From Aquipseudomonas alcaligenes (lineage in GTDB: Bacteria > Pseudomonadota > Gammaproteobacteria > Pseudomonadales > Pseudomonadaceae), in contig NZ_QJRX01000002.1 of assembly GCF_003205495.1 (NCBI RefSeq), positions 62,001 to 126,000 of the forward strand: a DNA stretch of 64,000 bases, written 5' to 3'. Numbering within the stretch: the stretch's first letter is position 1; each line of letters starts with the position of its first letter. Below are positions 35,802 to 45,823 of this stretch, piece by piece. The notes beneath the pieces are model-generated. The model ran no database searches and was not told where the DNA came from. It worked only from the letters and a program-made list of their open reading frames with translations. Position numbers and translations under genes: made by a program.

Positions 35802-36731
35802 TCAGTCGCCGCGCTTGCGCGGCCGCTTGCGCCGTGGCGGCTCCTGGTTCGGCACATGCAGGTAGGACAGCACGCTCTCGGTCAGCTCGGCGGCCAGGCG
35901 CACGGCTTCCTTGTTGCGCGTCATCACCGCCGCCACCAGGCTCTCGATCAGCGCCAGCACGGCGATGTTGGAGCTGATCAGCACCGGATGCTCGGCGGTG
36001 GCGAACAGGCTGTGGTCGGCGATCGGTGCCAGCGGCGAGGCCGGCGAGTCGGTGATGGCCAGCACCCTGGCGCCGCGCTCTAGGGCGTAGCGCGCCAGCT
36101 GCAGGGTATCCAGCGAGTAGCGCGGCAGGGAGATGGCCAGCAGGGCATCTTCGGCGGTGATGCTGGCCAGGCGGTAGGCGGCGTTCTCGTTGCCGCCCTC
36201 CATGCTCACCGCCACCGCGTCGGCGCAGTAGGGCACCAGGTTGGCGGCGGCCAGGCCGGCCAGGTAGGCGCTGTTGCCGAAGCCGAGGATGTACACCCGG
36301 CGCGCCGTGGCCAGGGCCTCGACGACAGCGGCGAAGGTGTCCTGGCTGTTGCCGTTGGCGGTGCTGCCCAGGTTGCTGCCGGCGATGCGCATCTGCTCGT
36401 GCAGACCGAAGCTGCCGTCGCTGCGCTGGGCCAGTTCGTTGCGCAGCTTGTCCACCGGCGAGACCAGGTCCTGCAGGGTCGCCACCAGCGCCGTCTTCAG
36501 CGCGCTGAAGCCGCCGAGCTGCATGGCGCGCGCCAGGCGGTTGACCGCCGCCGGCGAGGTGCCGGTGGCCTGGGCCAGTTCCTCGATGGTCAGGGTCGCG
36601 GCCTTCAGCGGGTGGCGCAGGATGAAGTCGGCCACCTTGCGCAGCGAGGGCTGCAGGTCGGGGGCGACAGCGGCGAGCTTGCGCATCACCGGGGAGGCGT
36701 AGACCGTGATATTGCTCGGGGCGGGCGTCAT
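35802..36731 (-). CDS. MurR/RpiR-family transcriptional regulator
   Basis: A 309-residue regulator. The N-terminal RpiR helix-turn-helix domain spans about residues 15-90 (RKVADFILRHPLKAATLTIEELAQATGTSPAAVNRLARAMQLGGFSALK), and a SIS domain about 125-260 (ARRVYILGFGNSAYLAGLAA, DALLAISLPRYSLDTLQLARYALERGARVLAITDS). SIS domains usually bind phosphosugars, though some RpiR proteins serve amino-acid or lipid pathways. The tail PRRKRPRKRGD is unusually basic. It is co-oriented with, and 126 bases after, the binding-protein gene at 36858, making it a candidate regulator of the cyanophycinase locus. Confidence 0.9.
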   Translation of the reverse strand: MTPAPSNITVYASPVMRKLAAVAPDLQPSLRKVADFILRHPLKAATLTIEELAQATGTSPAAVNRLARAMQLGGFSALKTALVATLQDLVSPVDKLRNELAQRSDGSFGLHEQMRIAGSNLGSTANGNSQDTFAAVVEALATARRVYILGFGNSAYLAGLAAANLVPYCADAVAVSMEGGNENAAYRLASITAEDALLAISLPRYSLDTLQLARYALERGARVLAITDSPASPLAPIADHSLFATAEHPVLISSNIAVLALIESLVAAVMTRNKEAVRLAAELTESVLSYLHVPNQEPPRRKRPRKRGD

Positions 36732-36805
36732 GGTGGGTGCGTCCTGCTGGAGAAGAGCTGCAGTGTATCCGATGGGCGCGGCGCGAGTCCCCGCGCGCGG
36801 CCCAA

Positions 36806-36844
36806 TGAAAAAGGGGGTATCCGCACGCTGGCGGATACCCCCTT
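36806..36844 (-). terminator. Strong terminator of the binding-protein gene at 36858
   Basis: Fourteen-base perfect stem AAGGGGGTATCCGC / GCGGATACCCCCTT with a 6-base loop; minus-strand reading ends in TTTTTCATT. It separates the binding protein from the RpiR regulator gene. Confidence 0.92.
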
Positions 36845-36857
36845 CGGCGGCAGGCGC

Positions 36858-37631
36858 TTACTGACCGTAGATGTCGTAGGCGAAGTACTTGCCTTGCACT
36901 TCCTGGTACTTGCCGTTGGCGCGCAGGGCGGCGATGGCTGCGCTGAACTTGTCGGCGGTGGCGCTATCGCCCTTGCGCACGGCGATGCCGGCGCCGTTGC
37001 CGAAGTACTTGGGATCGTTGAAGTCCGGGCCGACCAGGGCGAAGCCCTTGCCGGAATCGGTCTTGAGGAAGCCCTCGCTGATGTTCACCACGTCGGCCAG
37101 GGTGGCGTCGATGCGGCCGGAAGCGAGGTCGAGGAAGGCCTCGTTCTGCGAGCCGTAGCGCACCACTTCGATACCGGCATCGGCGAAGCGGTCGCTGGCG
37201 TAGCGGTCATAGGTGGAGGCGCGCTGCACGCCGACCTTCTTGCCTTTCAGGTCGACCAGCGGGTCCTTGACCTCGCTGCCGGCCTTCATCACCAGCTTGC
37301 CCGGGGTGTGGTAGTACTTCTTGGTGAAGTCGACCGACTTCAGGCGGTCCGGGGTGATCGACATGGACGACAGCACCGCGTCGACCTTGCGCACCTTGAG
37401 CGAGGGAATCAGGCCGTCGAAGGCCTGCTCGACCCATTCGCACTTGACCTGCATCTCGGCGCACAGGGCATTGCCGATGTCGTAGTCGAAGCCGCTGATC
37501 TGGCCTTCCGGGGTCTTGAAGGCGAAGGGCGGGTAGGCCGCCTCGATGCCGATGCGCAGGGTGTCCTGGGCCTGGGCCAGGGTGGCGCAGGCGGACAGGG
37601 CCAGGGCGCCGAGCAGAGCGATCTTGTTCAT
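36858..37631 (-). CDS. Periplasmic lysine/arginine/ornithine-type amino acid binding protein
   Basis: A 257-residue family-3 binding protein with signal peptide MNKIALLGALALSACATLAQA and mature start QDTLRIGIEAAYPPFAFKTPEG. Ligand-site patterns of the LAO/ArgT/AotJ class are present: DYDIGNALCAEM, FDGLIPSLKVRKVDAVLSSMSITPDR and VGVQRASTYDRYASDRF. Basic amino acids are the expected ligands. No permease or ATPase gene is adjacent, so it must use a transporter encoded elsewhere or act in sensing. It is divergent from the first cyanophycinase gene across a shared 435-base region. Confidence 0.9.
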   Translation of the reverse strand: MNKIALLGALALSACATLAQAQDTLRIGIEAAYPPFAFKTPEGQISGFDYDIGNALCAEMQVKCEWVEQAFDGLIPSLKVRKVDAVLSSMSITPDRLKSVDFTKKYYHTPGKLVMKAGSEVKDPLVDLKGKKVGVQRASTYDRYASDRFADAGIEVVRYGSQNEAFLDLASGRIDATLADVVNISEGFLKTDSGKGFALVGPDFNDPKYFGNGAGIAVRKGDSATADKFSAAIAALRANGKYQEVQGKYFAYDIYGQ

Positions 37632-38066
37632 CTTGTAACTCCTGTGGTGGGCGGTGGTGCCCGCCGCGTGGCGGGCGCTTGGATCGGGTGTTGCGGCGAG
37701 GGCCTTGTGGGCCCTGGCCCCGTCGCGGCCACCCCGGTAGGGCGGCCCAGCTACGAAATGAGGAAAGGGGTGACGCGCTGTGTGTCGGCAAAGCTAAGAT
37801 CAAGAAAAAATTGTGTCAACAGTGTTGTTTGGTGAAAAAAATATTTCACAGCGGTTGGCTGGCGTGCAAGGCGCTGGCTAGACGGATAAGCGCCTCTAAA
37901 TCTGATCGAACGGTTATGAAAGGCTGGTGATTCAGGGCTTGTCGAGCGAAATGGGTTGATATACAAGATTTCAAAAATATGATTTCTTGAAAAAAATAAT
38001 TCATTTCGAGTGCTGCCCTGGCGGCCAACGAAAGCCCGTATTCATCAGAACAAGAGCAACAAGAAC
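37632..38066. other. AT-rich divergent regulatory region, binding protein / cyanophycinase
   Basis: A 435-base stretch with no gene. From about 37790 to 38010 it is strikingly AT-rich compared with the window. It contains a GTGAAA...TTTCAC palindrome (37832-37849), AACAGTGTT nearby, and a TTTCAA...TTGAAA inverted repeat (37969-37992) nested with CAAGA...TCTTG. These suggest operator sites and promoters for both divergent genes. Confidence 0.65.
37832..37849. promoter_or_regulatory. Candidate operator palindrome
   Basis: GTGAAAAAAATATTTCAC: six-base perfect arms around an AT-rich centre, in the shared promoter region. The TGAAA/TTTCA pattern recurs as an inverted repeat at 37969-37992. The nearby RpiR regulator is a plausible binder; this is inference only. 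Confidence 0.4.
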
Positions 38067-39839
38067 ATGAGAATGCACGCGAAATCCGGCGCCTTGCTCG
38101 CCGCCCTGATCCTGGCCGGCCATGCCGCGCCGGTCCTGGCCGAAGGCCACCTGCTGGCCGTCGGCGGCATGCTGCGGGCCAGCAACAGCGAGGTCTACGA
38201 GAAGCTCATCGAACTGGCCGGCGGTCGCCAGCAGGCGCGCATCGCCATCATGCCCACGGCCAGCGGCAGCCTGGGTTCGAGCAAGCGCTTCCAGGCCGAG
38301 CTGCAGGCCCTCGGCGTGCCTGCCGAGCGCATCAGCATCGTCGGCATCGACAAGCAGAACTACCAGAGCACCATGAACGATGCGGCCGTGCTCAAGCCGC
38401 TCGCCGAGGCCAGCGCCGTGTGGTTCGTCGGTGGCGACCAGGCGCGCATCGCCCGGGCCCTGTACAACGCCGACGGCAGCGAGTCGATGACCCTCAAGGC
38501 GGTGCGTGGCGTGTTCGACCGCGGCGGTGTGGTCGCCGGCACCAGCGCCGGGGCGAGCATTCTCGGCGCCACCATGCCCACCGCCTATGGCGTGGTGATG
38601 GATACTCTGGACTTCGGCGTGGCGGCCAAGGCCGACCAGCGCGGCACGGCGCTGCTCAAGGGCGCAGGCCTGTTCAAGGCCGGCATCATCGACCAGCACT
38701 TCGACCAGATCGAGGAAACCAGCACCGGTCGCGCCGCGCGCATGGCCAGCTACCTGGTCGGCCAGCAGCCGGCCCGTGGCTTCGGCCTGGACACCAACAC
38801 CGCGCTCTGGGTGCAGCCCGGCGGCCAGCTGCAGGTGCTCGGCGAGGGCTACCTGACGGTGATGGACGCCGCCGAGGCGCGCAAAGAATTCGGCCTGTAT
38901 GGCACGCGCCTGGAGAACGTGCGCCTGGCCATGCTCGGCCAGGGCGACCGCTACGATCTGGGCAGCGGGCGCATCCAGCCGGCGGAAGGCAAGGCGGCAA
39001 TCGAAGCCGGTAACGAATACCTGGTGGGCAACCAGCTGCTCACCGACCTGTCGGCGGTCTCCGCCGTCTCGCGCGCGGTGCTCTACGGCCTGGCCGACAA
39101 CACCGCCACCCGCCAGGTTGGCCTGATGACTCGCTACAACCCGGCCAACGGCTACCACTACGGCTACCGCTTCGTGTTCAGCGAGGCGCCGGGCTTCCAG
39201 GCCCACAGCCGCTTCCACGATTCGCTGACCAACTACACGGTGCAGAACGTGCGCCTGGACATCGCCCCGGTGGACGCCTTCCTCGGCGACCCGGCGCGCA
39301 GCAGCCCGAGCGATGCCGCCGCCAGCCGCTGGCCGGACGCCGTGCGCGCGGTGGCCTTCCGCGGCCTGATGACCAGCGACGCGGCTAACCGCTTCGAGCC
39401 CAAGCGCGCGCTGACCCGTTTCGAACTGGCCAACGCGCTGCAGATGACCCTGGCCGCCGAGCCGGTGCTGGACCAGCTGCCGAAGCTGGCCGACGTGCCG
39501 GCCGCGCACCCGCTGCGCGAGCAGATCGAGGTGGCGGTGTCCAACGGCTGGCTGCAGGCCGAGGGGCGCTTCGATGGCGAACGCGCGGTCAGCCGGGGCG
39601 AGTGGGCGCTGGCCTGCAAGGCGCTGGTCGAGCGCTTCCGCCGCGCGCCGCTGCAGCGCCAGGCCAGCCTCAGCGATACCGCTGGGCTGCCGGCGCCGCT
39701 GGCCGAGGCGGCCGCCCTGCTGGTCGGCGAGGGCTGGATCGAGGCCGCCGGTGGGCGCTTCGAGCCCGAGCGCCCGCTGACCCGCGAGGAAGCGGCCCAC
39801 AGCCTGGCGCGCCTGATCGGCCTCGCCCAGTCCACCTGA
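38067..39839 (+). CDS. Secreted cyanophycinase-like S51 peptidase with SLH-like repeats
   Basis: A 590-residue exported protein with signal peptide to about residue 25 (LAALILAGHAAPVLA). The S51 peptidase domain follows: GGDQ at 122-125, nucleophile Ser160 in AGTSAGAS and DQHF at 209-212. In characterised cyanophycinases DQHF runs into an RxRxxR motif that binds the substrate's Asp-Arg units. Here DQHF is followed by DQIEETSTGRAAR, so the first arginines are missing and R222/R225 are displaced. Three C-terminal SLH-like repeats begin near 430, 490 and 535 (for example RFEPKRALTRFELANAL). Peptidase function is likely; exact substrate is uncertain. An ATG at 38073 is an alternative start. Confidence 0.85.
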   Translation: MRMHAKSGALLAALILAGHAAPVLAEGHLLAVGGMLRASNSEVYEKLIELAGGRQQARIAIMPTASGSLGSSKRFQAELQALGVPAERISIVGIDKQNYQSTMNDAAVLKPLAEASAVWFVGGDQARIARALYNADGSESMTLKAVRGVFDRGGVVAGTSAGASILGATMPTAYGVVMDTLDFGVAAKADQRGTALLKGAGLFKAGIIDQHFDQIEETSTGRAARMASYLVGQQPARGFGLDTNTALWVQPGGQLQVLGEGYLTVMDAAEARKEFGLYGTRLENVRLAMLGQGDRYDLGSGRIQPAEGKAAIEAGNEYLVGNQLLTDLSAVSAVSRAVLYGLADNTATRQVGLMTRYNPANGYHYGYRFVFSEAPGFQAHSRFHDSLTNYTVQNVRLDIAPVDAFLGDPARSSPSDAAASRWPDAVRAVAFRGLMTSDAANRFEPKRALTRFELANALQMTLAAEPVLDQLPKLADVPAAHPLREQIEVAVSNGWLQAEGRFDGERAVSRGEWALACKALVERFRRAPLQRQASLSDTAGLPAPLAEAAALLVGEGWIEAAGGRFEPERPLTREEAAHSLARLIGLAQST

Positions 39840-39927
39840 GTCTTACCTGATTACGCGGAAATCGCCCCGTCACGGCGGGGTGAAACGGGACCTCCATGCC
39901 CGTGCAATGCCAAACGAGAGTGTGCCC

Positions 39928-40251
39928 ATGCAACTGAATCACCTGGAGATCTTCGCCCTGGACAAGCTGCTGCAGGACCGCCCGCCGGTGGCCGAGGCCC
40001 TGTTCGGCGAGACCGCCCGCGTGCTGGAGCGGGTCGAGACGCCGGCCGGCTTCTACGCAGTGATCGATCTGCAGCGCGACCTGCGCGATGTCGGCGGGCT
40101 CGCCGAGCGCGAATGGCGCTTTCGCCTGAAGCGGCAGAAGAGTGCGGGCTACTTCGTCTGCTGGCCGGACGGCGACTCGCGCCTGTGCCTGGAGGCGGTG
40201 ATCAACAGGGGCGCGCGCCCACCGGTGCTGACGCCGGAACTCTTTGTCTGA
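39928..40251 (+). CDS. Hypothetical 107-residue protein in the cyanophycinase locus
   Basis: I do not recognise this protein. It begins MQLNHLEIFALDKLLQDRPP after a GAGAG ribosome site and has no signal peptide or membrane helix. It is mixed alpha/beta with many charged residues (REWRFRLKRQKSAGYFVCWPDGDSR) and two cysteines. It lies 88 bases after the SLH-cyanophycinase and 61 bases before the porin, same strand, so it is probably co-transcribed. An in-frame ATG at 39907 is possible. Confidence 0.7.
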   Translation: MQLNHLEIFALDKLLQDRPPVAEALFGETARVLERVETPAGFYAVIDLQRDLRDVGGLAEREWRFRLKRQKSAGYFVCWPDGDSRLCLEAVINRGARPPVLTPELFV

Positions 40252-40312
40252 CCGGGCAAAAACCAGAAAGGGCCGCAAAGGCCCGCCAACACACCCAAAA
40301 ACGGAGTAAGGC

Positions 40313-41656
40313 ATGAACCTTGTGAAACTGAGCTGTCTCGCACTGGCGGTCGCGGCCGCCAGCACCCAGCTGGCCATGGCCGGACAGGCCGACGCCAAGG
40401 GCTTTGTCGAGGACAGCGAGCTGAACCTGCTGAACCGCAACTATTACTTCAACCGCGACTTTCGCGACTCCGCCAACAGGGACGGGGTGAACAACTCGAA
40501 GCCGGCCAGTGAGCGCAAAGGCTATCGCGAGGAGTGGGCGCACGGCGTGATGGCCGAGTTCGCTTCCGGCTTCACCCAGGGCACCGTCGGCTTCGGTGTC
40601 GACGCCTATGGCTATCTGGGCCTCAAGCTGGACAGCGGTCGTGGCCGCACCGGCACCGGCCTGCTGCCGATCAGCAACAACAGGACTGCGGATGCCGAAG
40701 TCGGTGATGAATACGCAGAAGCTGGCGGTGCGGTGAAACTGCGCGTCTCCGAAACCGTGCTGAAGTACGGCGAGATGCGCACCGAGGCGCCGGTGTTCGC
40801 CACCTCGCATAGCCGTCTGCTGCCGGAAACCGCCACCGGCTTCCACGTCGCCAGCGGCGAGATCGACGGTCTGTCCCTGGAGGCCGGTCACTTCACCGCC
40901 TACAACGAGCGCAACTCGACCAACAGCGATGAGGATCTGTACCTCAACTACGGCAGTGGCGAGATCGGCAAAACCATCGATTTCGCCGGCGGCTGGTACA
41001 GCGTCAACGATGACCTCAGTCTGGGACTCTATACCTCGCGCTTCGAGGACACCTGGAACCAGCACTACGGCAACCTCAACTACACCCTGGGCATCAGCGA
41101 AGGGCAGAGCCTGAACTTCGACTTCAACCTGTACCGCACCACCGATACCGGCAAGTCCCTGCAGGGCGACATCGACAACACCACCTATAGCCTGGCGGCC
41201 ACCTACGGCCTGGGCTCGCACTCGATCCTGCTGGCCTATCAGCGCGTCGACGGCGACACCCCGTTCGACTACGTCGGTGGCGACTCGATCTTCCTCGCCA
41301 ACTCCATGCAGTACTCCGACTTCAACGCCCCCAACGAGAAGTCCTGGCGCATCGGCTACGGCTATGACTGGGCCGGCCTGGGCATCCCTGGCCTGACCAC
41401 CAAGGTCACCTACGTCACGGGCAGCGACATCGACGGCACCGACGCCGACGTCAACGGTGGCTACTTCGAGTACTACGGCGCCGATGGTGAGCATCGCGAG
41501 ACCGACATCGACATCAAGTACGTGGTCCAGGAAGGCCCGGCCAAGGATCTGTCGATCCGTCTGCGCCAGGCCTTCCACCGTGCCAATGCTGATCAGGGTG
41601 AAGGCGATATCAACGAATTCCGTGTGATCGTCGACTACCCGCTGAGCATCCTGTAA
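40313..41656 (+). CDS. OprD-family outer-membrane porin
   Basis: A 447-residue OprD/OccD-OccK type porin with signal peptide ending STQLAMA. The mature opening contains the family's DSELNLLNRNYYFNRDF, an internal YREEWAHGVMAEFASGFTQGTVGFGVDAYGYLGLKLD block, and a C-terminal strand ending FRVIVDYPLSIL. OprD porins admit basic amino acids, dipeptides or carboxylates. Sited between two secreted cyanophycinase-like genes, a channel for Asp-Arg dipeptides or arginine is a reasonable inference. A good ACGGAGTAAGG ribosome site precedes the ATG. Confidence 0.93.
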   Translation: MNLVKLSCLALAVAAASTQLAMAGQADAKGFVEDSELNLLNRNYYFNRDFRDSANRDGVNNSKPASERKGYREEWAHGVMAEFASGFTQGTVGFGVDAYGYLGLKLDSGRGRTGTGLLPISNNRTADAEVGDEYAEAGGAVKLRVSETVLKYGEMRTEAPVFATSHSRLLPETATGFHVASGEIDGLSLEAGHFTAYNERNSTNSDEDLYLNYGSGEIGKTIDFAGGWYSVNDDLSLGLYTSRFEDTWNQHYGNLNYTLGISEGQSLNFDFNLYRTTDTGKSLQGDIDNTTYSLAATYGLGSHSILLAYQRVDGDTPFDYVGGDSIFLANSMQYSDFNAPNEKSWRIGYGYDWAGLGIPGLTTKVTYVTGSDIDGTDADVNGGYFEYYGADGEHRETDIDIKYVVQEGPAKDLSIRLRQAFHRANADQGEGDINEFRVIVDYPLSIL

Positions 41657-41792
41657 TGGCCGGCCCACGCCCTGCGGAACGAGCCTCGTTCCGCAAGGCT
41701 TGGGTCGTCGCTAGGGCGTCGGCTCCCGTACCTCATGCGCGGGCGCCGGCAACATTGAGTCAAGGTCTGCTCTGATTGCTCCTTTGGCCTTG

Positions 41793-41817
41793 AGGCGCCT
41801 GCCCGGCGCCTTTTTTT
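41793..41817 (+). terminator. Terminator after the OprD-family porin gene
   Basis: Arms AGGCGCC / GGCGCCT with a 5-base loop and a run of seven Ts. A further hairpin without T-tract (TGCGGAACGAG / CTCGTTCCGCA, 41673-41695) lies just after the porin stop. Confidence 0.9.
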
Positions 41818-41853
41818 CGCCTGTGCAGTCCGAGCCATGCGCGAGTATGGAAT

Positions 41854-42615
41854 ATGCGAGTCTGCTGGTTGTTGTTGCTTCTGTCGCTACCGCTGGCGGC
41901 CCAGGCCGAAACCCTGCGCATCGCCATGGAGGGACAGTTCCCGCCTTTCGAGGAAGTCGACTCGCAGGGTCGCCTCAAGGGCTTCAACGTCGATATCGCC
42001 CACGCCCTGTGCACGCAGATGAAACGCCATTGCGAACTGCAGCGCTTCGCCTGGGACGACCTGATTCCCGCCCTGCAGGAAGGGCGCACCGACCTGATCC
42101 TGGCCTCCATGTCGATCACCGAAGAGCGCCAGCAGCAGGTCGACTTCACCCGCAAGTACGCCCAGACCCCGGCCTTCTTCTTCGCCCGTGCAGGGACGAT
42201 CAACGAAGTCATCATCACCCCGCGCCGGCTGCGCGGAAAACGCGTCGGCGTGCAGCGCGAGACCACTTACGACCGCTTCCTCACGGCGCGCTACCAGGAG
42301 CACGTGCCCATCCTGCGCTACGCCAGTGCCGCCGACACCTACCAGGCCCTGCAGCGTGGCGAGGTCGACCTGGTGCTGGACGACGCGGTGTCCGGCTATT
42401 TCGGCTTCCTCCAGTCGGAGCGAGGGCAGGGCTTCGAGCGGGTCGGCAACGCCGTGCGGGCCCCAAAGTTTTTCGGCAAGGGCCAGGGCATCGCCGTGCG
42501 CAAGGGTGACGATGCCCTGCGCAGCAGCCTGGACCAGGCCCTGGTGGCGATTCTCGACAACGGCATCTACCGCCGCATCGAGCGCCGCTACTTCCAGCGT
42601 TTCAGCGTTTATTGA
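41854..42615 (+). CDS. Periplasmic polar amino acid binding protein (family 3)
   Basis: A 253-residue protein with signal peptide MRVCWLLLLLSLPLAAQA. The mature part has the family-3 pattern: LRIAMEGQFPPFEEVDSQG, GFNVDIAHALCTQM, WDDLIPALQEGRTDLILASMSITEERQQQVDFT and VGVQRETTYDRF. The last two motifs closely parallel the binding protein at 36858, which suggests a basic amino acid or arginine-containing ligand. No ABC partners are adjacent. It starts soon after the porin terminator and precedes the second cyanophycinase by 76 bases. Confidence 0.9.
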   Translation: MRVCWLLLLLSLPLAAQAETLRIAMEGQFPPFEEVDSQGRLKGFNVDIAHALCTQMKRHCELQRFAWDDLIPALQEGRTDLILASMSITEERQQQVDFTRKYAQTPAFFFARAGTINEVIITPRRLRGKRVGVQRETTYDRFLTARYQEHVPILRYASAADTYQALQRGEVDLVLDDAVSGYFGFLQSERGQGFERVGNAVRAPKFFGKGQGIAVRKGDDALRSSLDQALVAILDNGIYRRIERRYFQRFSVY

Positions 42616-42691
42616 TCCACCCGTTTTCGCAGTACCCGTTGCACTACATCCACAACAACGCTGCAGCACCTGCAGCCACGGAGAACTGAAG

Positions 42692-43954
42692 ATGAAACTG
42701 AGCAAGCTGTGTCGCCATGCCGTTCTGGTCATGGCTCTGATCCCCGGTCTGGGGCATGCGGCCGGAGCGCTGCTGCTGGTGGGAGGCGGGCTCAAGGACG
42801 ACAACACCGCGCTGTACCAACGCTTCATTCAACTGGCCGGCGGTAGCGGCCAGGCCAAGATCGGCGTGATCACCGCCGCCTCGATTCCCGAGAGCCAGGA
42901 CCCCGATGCCGGCACCGCCAACGCGGCCAACTCCAAGGCCAATGGCCTGTACTACGCCAATCTGCTGAAGACCTACGGCGCGGCGGACGCGCAGTGGATC
43001 CCCATCGACCTGGACAACATCGCCAACAGCAGCAACCCGACCGTGGTCAACCAGATCAACGGCATGACCGGGTTCTTCTTCGGTGGCGGCGACCAGTCGC
43101 GCCTGGTGCAGACCCTGCTGACCAGCAGCCGCGCCGACACTCCGGCGCTGGCAGCGATCCGCGCCAAGTACAACGCCGGCGCCGTGCTGGCCGGTACCAG
43201 CGCCGGCACCGCGATCATGGTCGACGGGCCGATGATCACCGGCGGCGAGAGCTACGAGGCCCTGCGCTACGGCCCCTACACCACGCCCTCCGGTGACGAC
43301 CTGTCCTACGACCCGGACGGCGGCTTCGGCTTCTTCAACCACGGCCTGCTCGACACCCACTTCAGCGAGCGCGGGCGCCAGGGCCGCATCGTGCGCCTGG
43401 CCGACTACACCGGCGTGCCCTTCGCCTATGGCGTCGACGAGAACACCGGCCTGCTGGTGCAGGACAACCCCAGCCTGGGCCAGGTGGAAATGGAAGTGAT
43501 CGGCACCGGCGGCGTGTTCGTCTTCGACCTGCGCAATGCCGAGCGCGGCACCGGCAGCAGCTGGGCGCTGTACGACGTGTTGGCCAGCTACCTGACCAGC
43601 GGTGACAAGTTCCGCCCGCAGAGCGGCCAGTTCGTCATCGGCGCCGGCAAGACCAGCCTGCGCGGCCGCGAGCAGTACAGCAGCGCGATGACCGCCACCG
43701 GCGACATCTTCAGCAGCCCCAACAACAGCGGTGCCAACGGCCGGCGCAAGCCGCGCGAGTTCGTCATCGTCAGCGCCGACCTGTTCAACAGCCGCGTCAC
43801 CAGCACCCTGGGCCGCACCTACGAGCGCAACCCGCGCTACCGCGTCGACCTGATCAAGAGCACTCAGTTCGACAGCCACGGCTACCAGGGCACGGTCGGC
43901 GGCAAGAGCCTGACCTCCTACCTGCGCCTGCTGACCGACTTCCGCCCCGACTGA
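42692..43954 (+). CDS. cphE: Secreted cyanophycinase (CphE type)
   Basis: A 420-residue exported S51 serine peptidase. The signal peptide runs to about residue 23 (ALIPGLGHA). The catalytic nucleophile is Ser170 in AGTSAGT; GGDQ lies at 132-135; [12 protein letters not shown] at 221-232 keeps His223 and the three arginines R227, R229 and R232 that fit the cyanophycin-specific pocket. Extracellular CphE enzymes of P. anguilliseptica and P. alcaligenes hydrolyse cyanophycin (poly-aspartate with arginine side chains) to beta-Asp-Arg dipeptides. A GGAGAACTG ribosome site precedes the ATG. Confidence 0.9.
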   Translation: MKLSKLCRHAVLVMALIPGLGHAAGALLLVGGGLKDDNTALYQRFIQLAGGSGQAKIGVITAASIPESQDPDAGTANAANSKANGLYYANLLKTYGAADAQWIPIDLDNIANSSNPTVVNQINGMTGFFFGGGDQSRLVQTLLTSSRADTPALAAIRAKYNAGAVLAGTSAGTAIMVDGPMITGGESYEALRYGPYTTPSGDDLSYDPDGGFGFFNHGLLDTHFSERGRQGRIVRLADYTGVPFAYGVDENTGLLVQDNPSLGQVEMEVIGTGGVFVFDLRNAERGTGSSWALYDVLASYLTSGDKFRPQSGQFVIGAGKTSLRGREQYSSAMTATGDIFSSPNNSGANGRRKPREFVIVSADLFNSRVTSTLGRTYERNPRYRVDLIKSTQFDSHGYQGTVGGKSLTSYLRLLTDFRPD

Positions 43955-43961
43955 GGCGGGC

Positions 43962-45338
<1,377 letters not shown>

Positions 45339-45407
45339 GCGCTGCTCCTGTGACTGATTAGTCAGCAGCTTACACCGGATGGCCTTGTCGGTCGGTCAGG
45401 GAAGCGA

Positions 45408-45554
45408 CTAGCAGTTGCCTTTCTTCGCCTGCCCCGGCGGACAGAAGCTGCCGCCATGGCCGCCGATATCGATGCCGATGCCCGGTAAATGCAGGCTGCA
45501 GCCGCCGAGCGTGAGCAGTGCCGCGAGGGCAAGGGGGGACAGGTACTTCTTCAT
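45408..45554 (-). CDS. Small lipoprotein, 48 residues
   Basis: A short frame encoding MKKYLSPLALAALLTLGGCS as the first 20 residues: a lipoprotein signal with lipobox LGGC and Cys19 as the lipidation site. The mature part is Gly/His-rich and ends with CPPGQAKKGNC, a motif I have seen in small proteins of pseudomonads. No function is known. The ribosome site region AAGGAGTATCCC lies just upstream on the minus strand. Confidence 0.75.
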   Translation of the reverse strand: MKKYLSPLALAALLTLGGCSLHLPGIGIDIGGHGGSFCPPGQAKKGNC

Positions 45555-45823
45555 GGGATACTCCTTATATTCCTCGGGTGCAGGCTACCTGAAGGTTGGA
45601 TGGTCGATTCGCCACACTGTTCAATTCGTATACTGGCTGGCAGCCGTTCTGTGGGGCAGTCGACATTGCAGAGACAAGATGGTTAGAGCTGAAGCTGGGG
45701 GCCGCATTCGGCCAGTCGAGATCGACGGTGGAGGCATGCCCGGCCTCCCTCGACAGTCGTAACGTCGCACGGGTACAAGTTCCTATCGAGGGTGCATCGG
45801 GGCACGGGGGAGACGGAGTGGAC

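Noticed and set aside
45596..45823. A 76-codon N-terminal extension of the Ogt-type gene
   Set aside because: The in-frame residues lack alkyltransferase character and Ogt proteins are about 170-180 residues long; a good ribosome site precedes the internal ATG.
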